Source: Culex pipiens pallens
Lineage: Eukaryota > Arthropoda > Insecta > Diptera > Culicidae
Reading direction: 5' to 3'
Assembly (NCBI RefSeq): GCF_016801865.2
Contig: NC_068939.1
Span: forward strand, 126,078,176-126,142,175
Length of the DNA: 64,000 nt
The first letter of the stretch is position 1. Every line of letters starts with the position of its first letter. This document shows positions 34,151 to 45,700 of this stretch, in pieces. The notes under the pieces were generated by a model. That model searched no databases and was not told the origin of the DNA. It worked only from the letters and a program-made list of their open reading frames with translations. The position numbers were made by a program, and so were the translations under genes.

Positions 34151-34994
34151 GAGCAAGGTGGGGGACGCGGCCTCAAGTCAATCCAAGTCCGGTTTCTTGT
34201 GGAAAAAAGGGTAATGGCCGAACTAGTATTGCATACAAAATGAACACCACCGGAAGATATAGGGGATCGGGAGGGGGAAGGTGAAAGAAAATTAGTGTAG
34301 GTGTGAGTAGTAAGAACTTGGATGACTTGAGCAGTTACGGTAATCTAAGTTTAACACTGAATAAAGGAAATCTGAAATTATGATTCAATCAAAAACTAAT
34401 TTGAGATTTATACAAAGGGAACCTATGATGTATTTCAAATTTAAAGGAAATCAAATGAATTTACTGGAAAATGAAAGATGAAAACTAACTTGTCAAGGGC
34501 ATTTTTTCTGGGCTTCTTCCTATCGCGTCCGTCAGTAGTCTTGTCGTACATTGCAACTAACTTTAATTAAACTAATAATTTATGTCCAATTATTCATTTC
34601 AGAAAACTAACTAACTTGAATCAACAACCTCAACTAAACTGTCTGAAAGTAACTTGAATCTCAAATCACCTAAATTTTAATTAAGAAGCCAAACATTCCT
34701 TAACCTATTTTTTAATCCTGTCTTGCTGCTTCCAAAAACAATTAACATTTATGAAACGTTCATATTTTACAAGTTGAACACTCGTTGTTAATACGACTTT
34801 TCCGTGCCTTCCATTTTATTAGGGCACACAAGCTTTGCGAACAAGAGTGTATCCCTATCATACCTTATGTAAACTATCATTTGAGTGAAAGAGACACAAT
34901 CCTGTTCACACCTGTGTGTTCCTTTGAAATGTTAGGCTCTATTTGATCGTCAAAACTCCAGTAGATCCTCGATTCGCAACAATGGTCGATACAA
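34151..34994. other. Centre of the interrupted foldback, left of the RTE-like insert
   Basis: AT-rich, no gene seen. A 152-codon frame at 33826-34284 runs across the foldback arm and has no domain. Confidence 0.4.
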
Positions 34995-35019
34995 CCATAA
35001 TCCGAAAACCGTTAGTTCA

Positions 35020-36177
35020 TGAGCATGAGCATGGTTGACTGCCAATGAGCTGCTACTCCGTTATTGACAGATCAGCTGAAGTTAAACAATGAATCAAAAA
35101 TGATCAGTGGGAGCCAACCATCCGTTCACTGTTTAACCCCTGAAGACCCCGACTTTATTAGTCAATACCGGCGCCCTCCCAAGAAGCCTGCAGTTCAACA
35201 AAAGGGAGGAATGTTAGTCCGATAGTTGAAGTTGCAGACTCATCAAGCACACAGTTTTTCGCTATATACTTGTTGATACCGCTTGAGACCGTTGAATCCA
35301 CAGCATCTCCTTCAAGCATCACGTGATTATTATTTTTTTGGGTTAGTAGGATAAGGTATTGGCTTTTCGATGCCTCCCGAGCTACGATGCTATGGGGAGG
35401 ACTTTCATAACAGACCCGTCGGCGAGCCTTCCGAGCAACGATGCTATGGGAAGGTCTTTTTGGTTAACACACAAAGTCACTCGCACACAATTATTTCACT
35501 CCACTATTAATTAATCCAAAATGGCAGTGCGTCTTTCGATCATTATATAGAAATGGCTTTTTCACCATAAAAAATAAAACCTTATTCAAAAAACTATACA
35601 CAATTTACCCGACGCCGTGCCTTCCGATCAACGATGATATAGGAAGGGCTTTGAAAATCACAAAACAATTAATTAAGATCACCAAAAACAATCACAAAAA
35701 ACACCAATTACTCAACGAAAATTACGCTCAAGACACAAATAATTCAGTACGTCATGCTATTATTCGATTACCACAATCACTCACCCCAAACGAACAGCGA
35801 CACAAAAGCACACAAAAAATTAACCTGCATAATCACGACTTCGCGTCCCCACTTCCAGCGCACTAATGATGCTATAGAGTTATCTACGTGCGCATGTATT
35901 GCGTGTACGTACACGAAGAGTTTTAAGGTTAAAATTTGTACCCGCCAGCAAAAACAAATGGTAAGCCAGTGTGCGTGAGATCGGGCTTAGATAACTTTAT
36001 TATTCGATTACCACAATCACTCACCCCATATCAATAGCGACACAACAGCACACAAAAAAAATTACCCTGCATAATCACGACTTCGCGTCCCCCACCCGAA
36101 CAGCGACACAAAAGAGACGGAAAATAACACGAAAAAAACAGGACTGCGTGTCCACACAGGCACCGCACTACTGATCC
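35020..36177 (-). mobile_element. RTE-like non-autonomous retroelement with 25-bp direct-repeat flanks
   Basis: It is bounded by a perfect 25-bp direct repeat (34995-35019 and 36178-36202). On the minus strand it ends in CATGCTCATGCTCA, a short tandem tail as in RTE-clade LINEs; the fragment starting at 62537 has the same tail. Three hairpin modules of about 29 nt, each with CCTTCC (or CCTCCC) ... ACGATG ... GGAAGG (or GGGAGG), lie at 35372-35400, 35426-35454 and 35619-35647. A direct repeat of about 95 bp is at 35757-35850 and 36001-36095. No reverse transcriptase frame is present. Confidence 0.65.
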
Positions 36178-36359
36178 CCATAATCCGAAAACCGTTAGTT
36201 CAACAGATTAACGAATTTTGTCCGATATCATTTCATTATTGATTGATCGAGACTCTATGGATTTTTTGACAATTCAGAATGGTTAGTATACCACTTGAAT
36301 TGAAATCAGAGATTCTGATAGCATTACTAAACTGGCTTACACATAACTGGAGTCTGGAA

Positions 36360-36487
36360 TTATCGAGAAATTAAAAAGAGAGATGTGAGCCGGTAACATG
36401 GAGTGAAACTTTCGCAGCTGCCATGGTAAACTTCACAGCAGCTTGACAGAAAATTTAACTCCATGTTGTACTTTTAATTTCTCGATA
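36360..36487. mobile_element. 128-bp MITE with TTATCGAGAAATTAAAA ends
   Basis: The ends TTATCGAGAAATTAAAAAG and CTTTTAATTTCTCGATAA are inverted. A second inverted pair (AACATGGAGT/ACTCCATGTT) lies inside. Non-coding. Confidence 0.8.
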
Positions 36488-38177
36488 AAACAACATGAAA
36501 AAAATTACAAAAACAATTAACTATTCCTCCCTATTATCAAACAGATTAAAACCTGTTCCTAACAGATTTTTCGAACAAGAATATTGAGACTCAAATAAAA
36601 AATTTCAATATCTTGCAATTTTACATATTATAAAAGCTGTGATTTCTATCAACACAAGTATATAAATATAAAATAAATGTGTGATATATATCAACATCGG
36701 AAACCATCTTTGCAAGTAGCCCTGAAACGACGGCAACGTGTGGCTCCATCTCCAGGGATTTTCGCCAAAACCACTTTTTGAATACGAAATACGCAACTTT
36801 TGGTACCCTAACATGTAAAGGTCATCGCTGAAATTTTCAAGTTATCGCAGTTTTAGTGAAAAAAGTCGATTTTTCCTGTTTTCGTCATTTTCCCATTCTT
36901 GCGCGTGGCACGTCGAAAAACCTAGTTTTTATTTTCAAAAAATCGTATCTCACAGTATTGAAAACATAACTCCAGCATTTTTTGATATGTCATGTGAAAT
37001 TTTCCGAGGAAAAAAAAAATATTTCAGACATAGGCTCTTTGGTCCCGAGACCTTCGAAACAGCATATTAAGTTTTCATAGGACCTTTTCAAATGTTAAGC
37101 TAGATTTTTAAAACTTCTTACTATTTTTTCCCAAATAGCCAAACTAATCACCTTTCTTTTGCGCCTAGGACAGCTAAAATCGGATGAAATGGCGCGGAGA
37201 TATGATTTTTTTTAAATGTGGTTTTGGCGAAAATCGACGAAAATTATCATTTTTCGGACCATCCTAACATAACGTAGGTCACCCTAATGGCCAAACAAAA
37301 AAAAAATACGGGTCTAATTATTTCGGCCAAGGAACCCCCAGAAAAATTTTGAGCTCGATCGGAGAACTTTTTTTGCGAATCATGCTGTTTTCGTGAGGAA
37401 TTGCTGAATATAGAAAATTTTCTCAGCTTTTAAATTTTTTTTTTCAAAGCTGGGCAAACATGTGCACTAATTTTTTAAAAATGAAAAAGTGTGACTATTT
37501 TCAAAAAAGTTACTTAAAAATGGCCCTAACTTGAAAATGGTGCATTTTATCAAAATTTAACTAAAGTACTTTTTAATTGCAAATTTGATTTTTCGAAAAA
37601 TGAAGTTGAAAAATTTTTGCGACCAATATATCGATTTTTTGAAAAAATCAGTATTGATTCAGAGATTCATAACTCGGTCAAAGATTTTTTGCACAACCTG
37701 GAAATTTCTAAAAAGTTGGCTTTTTATATCCTGTAAAACATAACAAAAAATGAAAAAAAAAAAAAATTAAAAATAGTGTTTTTTTTTGCAAATCAAGTTT
37801 TAGTGACAAAAAGTTTAATAAACAATCACCAATTTTTTACCGTGAATCATTTTTTTCTAGTGTAGTCCTCATCCATACCTACAATTTTGCCGAAGACACC
37901 AAATAGATCAAAAAATTCCTTCAAAAGATACAGATTTTTGAATTTTCATTTATCATTTTTGTATGAACAGCTGCCAAATTTGTATGGACAAACTGATGAT
38001 GCAAAATGGCTTATTTGGGCATACCGAAGGCACCATAGAAGTTTCGGTCGGATTAAAAAATATAAAAAAAATCGAATGACCGAAATCTGAGAGAACTGCT
38101 CAAATATAATTGAACGTCAAAGTGCTGATATGCAACACTATAGAGGCACGATGGATTTAGATGCTGTTCCCCTAGTT

Positions 38178-38992
38178 CAGTGTTTCTCAACCTTTTTCGT
38201 CTCATTCCCCCCTTGGCTAATTTTCATGAACTCCATTCCCCCCTTAAATTTGGAACAAATTTCATAATTTAAGATTAAATTGTTATCATAAGACTGAAGT
38301 TTCAATAAAAAAACAAAAATCTTGCAAAAGATATAAATATGCAGTTTGTGAAATAAACTTCACAATGTAGTCCAAAATTAATAAAACTTTCATTCAGAGA
38401 GATTTTTTCACATATAGTTAAAATAATCTGGATGTGAAAGAAACGTTTGAAAAGTTTATAAAAAAAGTATAATTTGAGCAAATTTAAATTAACTGGTTAT
38501 ATTTATGATTTTGAAAAAATATTCCAATTTTAAGCAATAAGTGCAGTTCAGTTATCTTCAACATCTTCTTGAATTTGAATTTTTCTTACTCTTGCTAGTG
38601 CCTTAGTTAAAGAAATAATTGTTCCAAAATGGATTATGATGCAACACACAGCTGAAAGGAACTCCAAAACTCTGTTATGCACTCCAAAATAACTCATTGT
38701 ATCATGATTATTCACCAATAAAACTGAATTGAATTGAATTGAATTTGTTTACAAACCCATTCTATTTTGTAAAAACAGCTAATGTTTGAAAAGGTATAAA
38801 AACCCAAAGGACTTTTATTTAAAAAGTTCTAATATTCTTTCCAATTCGATAGATTGATTGAATGTTCTAGACATGGATTATTTTTGCAAGCTCGTTGTTA
38901 AAAGGCATTCCATTTCTATTGCATCCCCATTCCCCCCCAAGAATGGCCAAATTCCCCCCAGGGGGGAATTCCTCACCGGTTGAGAAACACTG
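38178..38992. mobile_element. hAT-type MITE with 8-bp target duplication
   Basis: The ends CAGTGTTTCTCAACC and GGTTGAGAAACACTG are perfect inverted repeats, flanked by CCCTAGTT on both sides (38170-38177, 38993-39000). CAGTG ends and an 8-bp duplication are hAT hallmarks. C/G runs (ttcccccc, gggggg) sit just inside the ends. The 815-bp body has no transposase. Confidence 0.92.
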
Positions 38993-39266
38993 CCCTAGTT
39001 GAACAATTTTAAGAGAAAAAAAAAATTTCAACTTGACATAAAAGTTAAACAAATATCGAAATTATCTTCAAAATCAAATTGAGCCTTCACCCTCCAGAGA
39101 ACACAACGGCAGCCATTCATGCCGTACCATATCGGTCCACCATTTCTCTTTCCTCCCGAGGAGGGGAGTGGCTTATGATTCTATGCTCATGCGCAGCTCT
39201 CACCTTTGGCTGACCAATTTCAATGTTGGGAAATTTATGCTTTCCCTTTTCGGATGCTGCGAATCC

Positions 39267-39331
39267 TATAAAACCAGCTCGCACCCTCGCCCGGACATTC
39301 AGTTATTTCGCCAGCTTCCGGAGTTCGGTCA
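39267..39331 (+). promoter_or_regulatory. Core promoter of the bHLH gene (TATA, Inr, DPE-like)
   Basis: TATAAAA (39267-39273), initiator TTCAGTT with A at 39301, and GGTCA at 39327-39331, one base from the ideal DPE position. The start codon lies about 420 nt downstream, leaving a long 5' UTR. Confidence 0.75.
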
Positions 39332-39721
39332 TCATCAGAGTTAATTGAATTGGTTTAGGGAAAAAGGGGTGCAGTTAGTAAGAGTTAGTTGGTGGTTTGT
39401 GAGCAATCTGGATCTGCATTTGCATAGGATGGATAAGATTTGTCGCAGTCAGCTGCCGGATTCATCGTCATCTCCCCCACTGAGGTGCCTTTAGAAATTG
39501 AATTGTTTTGTCGTGATTTCAAGTGTCCACCTGTGATTTGTGTTCTATGTTAATCAGACGAGTTAATAAAACAACAGAACCCTAAAAAAGCACGATAAAT
39601 CACTCAATCTGTGTTTCTAGAGAGAGAAAAAAGTGCAAAGTGTCTCTCGGCGAGGAATAATTATTTATATTAAGTTCAATTTATTCAACTCATTTCCTGC
39701 ATTCCTTGGGCCGGAATCACG

Positions 39722-42700
39722 ATGATGACTATGATGGATACCGTTCCGTACAACAGTGGAATGAATTTCCACAACTTTGACGAGGATCTCATGTCGGATC
39801 TGCCGTCGTGTGTCTACGCCAACCACCAGCTGGGCGCGGTGGCGACGGCAACCAGTGGCAATTCCGGGGCGAATCTGCGGTTGAACACCAACAGCCTGCG
39901 GCAGATTCAGCACCAGTATTTGCATCACACCGGTGAGTAGTTTGAATATTTGGTTTTTTTAATTAAAAATTAAAAATGTTTGAACATTTACGTTTTGACA
40001 TAGGACTATGTCTTTACTTACTATATTGGGGGGCCAGTTCAGAAATTCGATCCAAAGCGTCACTTTTAAGCGTTAAAAAAGGGGACATTTTGAACGCTTA
40101 TATCTTTTTTCCCTGTGAATCAATCCAGATGGTTGGACCACCAATCGAAAGAGGAAGACTTCAGCTATTGTTTAACTACATAGATAGTCTGACTAAACAT
40201 AGTTAAAGCACTTAAAACATGCAATCAAAATGAGTAATTTTTCAGTACAAATCGGACAGATGACCAATCAGAGCGAGCGTATGCATTCGAGACCGCGCCC
40301 CTTTTGTGCCGTTCTCCGGCTGTGCCGCTATTTAAGCAGAAAATTACGCAAAAGCAAATCACTTTGGAACGAGCACTCGAACTGTGCACGTCGGGCCGGC
40401 GCGGAGCAGCAGCAGCAGCGGCCAATAGAAGAAGAGGACCAGCAACCAGAAGGAAGAACCACCGGCAGCAGAAGGAGGAAATTCGAGCGAAGCGGACGGC
40501 GTGGAAGTCGCTATGATGCGGCGGTTTTCATGAAAAATGGCCAATTCGACAGTGGTGGCCAAAACCAGGAGTGGCCGGTGGCCTCAAAGAAGGTTCCCCC
40601 GGGGCCTGGGGGGACATTTACAGAAACATACGAGTTGTGGCAATATGGGTATCAAAATTCATGGTTTTTGATACTGAACATAATAATGGCCATTTCGACA
40701 GTAGTGGCCACAACCTGGAGTGGCCGGTGCCCTCAAAGAAGGTTCCCCCGGGGCCTGGGGGGACATTTACAGAAACATACGAGTTGTGGCAATATGGGTA
40801 TCAAAATTCATGGTTTTTGATACTGAACATAATAATGGCCATTTTGACAGTAGTGGCCACAACCTGGAGTGGCCGGTGCCCTCAAAGAAGGTTCTCCCGG
40901 GGCCTGGGGGGACATTTACAGAAACATACGAGTTGTGGCAATATGGGTATCAAAATTCATGGTTTTTTATACTGAACATAATAATGGCCATTTCGACAGT
41001 AGTGGCCACAACCTGGAGTGGCCGGTGTCCTCAAAGAAGGTTCCCCCGGGGCCTGGGGGGACATTTACAGAAACATACGAGTTGTGGCAATATGGGTATC
41101 AAAATTCATGGTTTTTGATACTGAACATAATAATGGCCATTTTGACAGTAGTGGCCATAACCTGGAGTGGCCGGTGCCCTCAAAGAAGGTTCCCCCGGGG
41201 CCTGGGGGGACATTTACAGAAACATACGAGTTGTGGCAATATGGGTATCAAAATTCATGGTTTTTTATACTGAACATAATAATGGCCATTTCGACAGTAG
41301 TGGCCACAACCTGGAGTGGCCGGTGCCCTCAAAGAAGGTTCCCCCGGGGCCTGGGGGGACATTTACAGAAACATACGAGTTGTGGCAATATGGGTATCAA
41401 AATTCATGGTTTTTGATACTGAACATAATAATGGCCATTTCGACAGTAGTGGCCACAACCTGGAGTGGCCGGTGCCCTCAAAGAAGGTTCCCCCGGGGCC
41501 TGGGGGGACATTTACAGAAACATACGAGTTGTGGCAATATGGGTATCAAAATTCATGGTTTTTTATACTGAACATAATAATGGCCATTTCGACAGTAGTG
41601 GCCACAACCTGGAGTGGCCGGTGCCCTCAAAGAAGGTTCCCCCGGGGCCTGGGGGGACATTTACAGAAACATACGAGTTGTGGCAATATGGGTATCAAAA
41701 TTCATGGTTTTTGATACTGAACATAATAATGGCCATTTCGACAGTAGTGGCCACAACCTGGAGTGGCCGGTGCCCTCAAAGAAGGTTCCCCCGGGGCCTG
41801 GGGGGACATTTACAGAAACATACGAGTTGTGGCAATATGGGTATCAAAATTCATGGTTTTTGATACTGAACATAATAATGGCCATTTTGACAGTAGTGGC
41901 CACAACCTGGAGTGGCCGGTGCCCTCAAAGAAGGTTGTCCCGGGGCCTGGGGGGACATTTACAGAAACATACGAGTTGTGGCAATATGGGTATCAAAATT
42001 CATGGTTTTTGATACTGAACATAATAATGGCCATTTCGACAGTAGTGGCCACAACCTGGAGTGGCCGGTGCCCTCAAAGAAGGTTCCCCCGGGGCCTGGG
42101 GGGACATTTACAGAAACATACGAGTTGTGGCAATATGGGTATCAAAATTCATGGTTTTTGATACTGAACATAATAATGGCCATTTTGACAGTAGTGGCCA
42201 CAACCTGGAGTGGCCGGTGCCCTCAAAGAAGGTTGTCCCGGGGCCTGGGGGGACATTTACAGAAACATACGAGTTGTGGCAATATGGGTATCAAAATTCA
42301 TGGTTTTTTATACTGAACATAATAATGGCCATTTCGACAGTAGTGGCCACAACCTGGAGTGGCCGGTGCCCTCAAAGAAGGTTCCCCCGGGGCCTGGGGG
42401 GACATTTACAGAAACATACGAGTTGTGGCAATATGGGTATCAAAATTCATGGTTTTTGATACTGAACATAATAATGGCCATTTTGACAGTAGTGGCCATA
42501 ACCTGGAGTGGCCGGTGCCCTCAAAGAAGGTTCCCCCGGGGCCTGGGGGGACATTTACAGAAACATACGAGTTGTGGCAATATGGGTATCAAAATTCATG
42601 GTTTTTTATACTGAACATAATAATGGCCATTTCGACAGTAGTGGCCACAACCTGGAGTGGCCGGTGCCCTCAAAGAAGGTTCCCCCGGGGCCTGGGGGGG

Positions 42701-45700
42701 CATTTACAGAAACATACGAGTTGTGGCAATATGGGTATCAAAATTCATGGTTTTTGATACTGAACATAATAATGGCCATTTCGACAGTAGTGGCCACAAC
42801 CTGGAGTGGCCGGTGCCCTCAAAGAAGGTTCCCCCGGGGCCTGGGGGGACATTTACAGAAACATACGAGTTGTGGCAATATGGGTATCAAAATTCATGGT
42901 TTTTGATACTGAACATAATAATGGCCATTTCGACAGTAGTGGCCACAACCTGGAGTGGCCGGTGCCCTCAAAGAAGGTTCCCCCGGGGCCTGGGGGGACA
43001 TTTACAGAAACATACGAGTTGTGGCAATATGGGTATCAAAATTCATGGTTTTTTATACTGAACATAATAATGGCCATTTCGACAGTAGTGGCCACAACCT
43101 GGAGTGGCCGGTGCCCTCAAAGAAGGTTCCCCCGGGGCCTGGGGGGACATTTACAGAAACATACGAGTTGTGGCAATATGGGTATCAAAATTCATGGTTT
43201 TTTATACTGAACATAATAATGGCCATTTCGACAGTAGTGGCCACAACCTGGAGTGGCCGGTGCCCTCAAAGAAGGTTCCCCCGGGGCCTGGGGGGACATT
43301 TACAGGAACATACGAGTTGTGGCAATATGGGTATCAAAATTCATGGTTTTTGATACTGAACATAATGGCCATTTCGACAGTAGTGGCCACAACCTGGAGT
43401 GGCCGGTGCCCTTAAAGCAGGTTCCCCCGGGGCCCGGAGGACTTTTTACAGAACCATACGAGTTGTGGCATATTGGTATCAAAATTCATGGTTTTTGATA
43501 CTGTACATGAAAATTGACATTCCGACAGTAGTGGCCACAACCTTGAGTGACCGGTGATCTCAAAGCAGGTTTCCCCGGGGCCCGGAGGGTCTTTAACAGA
43601 ACCATACGAGTTGTAGCAATATGGATATCAAAATTCATGGTTTTTGATACTGAACATGAAAATTGACATTTCGACCGTAGTGGCCACAACCTGGAGTTGC
43701 CGGTGCCCTCATAGAAGGTTCACCTTGGGAGAACATTTATGACAATTTTGCCGACAAATCTATGAAACAAAATAAAATAATCTTATTTCAGATTTCACTA
43801 GCAATCCAAAAACACATTCAAATTGTTTGGTCCTATGTCTTTCGGTTATGTCTCTGACATACCATCTTGAACTTTTTAAATCCCATTTTTAAAAAGGAAT
43901 CTTAAGTATACTGAATGTATATTAAATTACAGTTTTTAAAGATATAAAATCCAAAAAAAAATAAATTATATCACTAAATTCTTATTGGAATCAACGGAGA
44001 TATAGATTAAAATAAGAATCATTATCAAATTTATAAAACAAAGTTAACATCATGTAGCAATCATTGGTTTGGTAAAAATCCAATGCAAAAAAAAAATGTA
44101 AAAATCCAGCAAACTATTTTTTTGATTTCAAAGTGAAGCCAAAATGGGGCTTATTCAAAAAGTACCCCAAACTGCATTATTTATTATTACAGTTATACAA
44201 CCCTATGGGTCATTCCTTCCCAAGTGACCACGCGTCCAACATCGACCTTCACCAAATCTGCTCATATTTGGCATGGGGGTTGTTTTTGCCCCAAAAACAA
44301 AGAATCCAAAGTTTGGTGACATTTGGTCCACCCCCGCGCCCGTGGCACCCCCCTCTTTTTCTGAGATTTTTGAAAAACCTCATTTTTAAAATGCATTTTT
44401 CTAAGAGAAAAGTTTACAAAAAGTGAACTTTTGGGTATGCATATTTGAAGATTTTTTACCGTAGAATCGAATGGCATACTCAAAATTTACGTACAGTGTT
44501 GCCAGATATGAAAATTTTGCGCTTAAAGTTTTAAAATGCATTTTTAACCCTTTGGACGAGCACTTACGGGAAAACTGACAATTCGTCGCCATCGTGCTAA
44601 CTTGTCGTACGTGCATTTTGGGCCAAATTGAGTTAAGAACGCCATTTTGTGCAGCTCACAATGCCTCACCTTTTGACCTTCACAGATCCCCAAAATTCGA
44701 TTTCAATCCTGAGATATTCAACAAAAACCGAAAAAACTCCGTGCATTTTTGTCACTTTACATATGAAAGTAGTTTCAATCTTGTCGTGCTATCTTGTCAC
44801 TCCATGAAAATTGATGTAAGTGCGACAAAAGGCCAAAGGGATTTCAGGCCAGGAAAGTCAGGATGCGTTTGTCGCACGTACAAGCTAGACTACCGTAAAC
44901 ATTTGTAATTATAACTCGGGACTCCAGCAACCAACTTCAACCAAACTTCGGGACAATGCACAGAATGGTCAGCCAAACAAAACGTGTTTGTTATTGTTTA
45001 CATTGCGTGCTTTCGTTTTTGTTTATTCAAGGTCAAACATTAAAACGCGTTTTTCTCGAAACGTCAAAATGGCGGGTGCGACATGATAGCACGACGACGT
45101 CGAATTGCATTCGATTGCTGAGAGTTTTTTACATTAAATTCAATCAAAACCTCAGGGTAAAATGAATATTTCTTAAGATATCACATTTTTAAGTTGGAAA
45201 GCTCTGTATTGCACAGCAAATGTTTTACTTAACCATCAATTTTCAACAGTACATTGCGTGAGAGCATAGTAGGCCTTGAAATTTGAATATTGTTTTTTTC
45301 AATTTCTTAACGGAAGCAAGTGAATGTCCCTAAATTCAATTTATGTATGTATGTATTGTATGTATGTATTTATGTTTTTATGTATGTATGTATTGTATGT
45401 ATGCATTTGAACCCCCGTCTTGGCAGGACTTGGCGTGGTTCACGGATATAAGAAAATGACAAAATGTTTAATTTCGAGCGCATCAACAGGAATTTTCTAG
45501 TTTTATGGCCCCAGAAGCTAGCCTGATAATATGAGCTCATTTGGTTAAAGTTTATTGGGTCCAGTTTTGACCTGAAGTTAGAATGGAACTTTAATTAATT
45601 TACTATGGGGAATTTTCACTTTTAACATCTTCTTCGACAAGTTTCCCTACACGCTATCAAATTTTCTTATTGTCAAAATTCTCAATGATTTTGATCCGGG

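Larger units (their letters stand above)
33033..38102. mobile_element. Interrupted foldback element, arms 1.1-1.3 kb
   Basis: The left arm (33033-34150) and right arm (about 36755-38102) pair in inverse order. Landmarks are the ggtgccttcggtatgcccaa block at both outer ends and tcggccaaggaacccccag (about 37322) against ggttccttagccgaaatatt at the left. The outer halves belong to the family of the palindrome at 11090-13032. The 2.6-kb centre holds other insertions (35020-36177, 36360-36487). Confidence 0.75.

Noticed and set aside
34995..36202. LTR retrotransposon bounded by short direct repeats
   Set aside because: The 25-bp repeats lack TG...CA ends, primer-binding site or polypurine tract; a target duplication fits better.
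40571..43498. Series of overlapping 130-codon reading frames starting MAGALKEGSPGAWG
   Set aside because: They are the same 149-bp satellite read through all three frames (149 is not divisible by 3). They overlap one another, repeat identically, and lie in an intron.
40539..43735. CRISPR-like array
   Set aside because: Whole 149-bp units repeat without unique spacers, and the DNA is eukaryotic.
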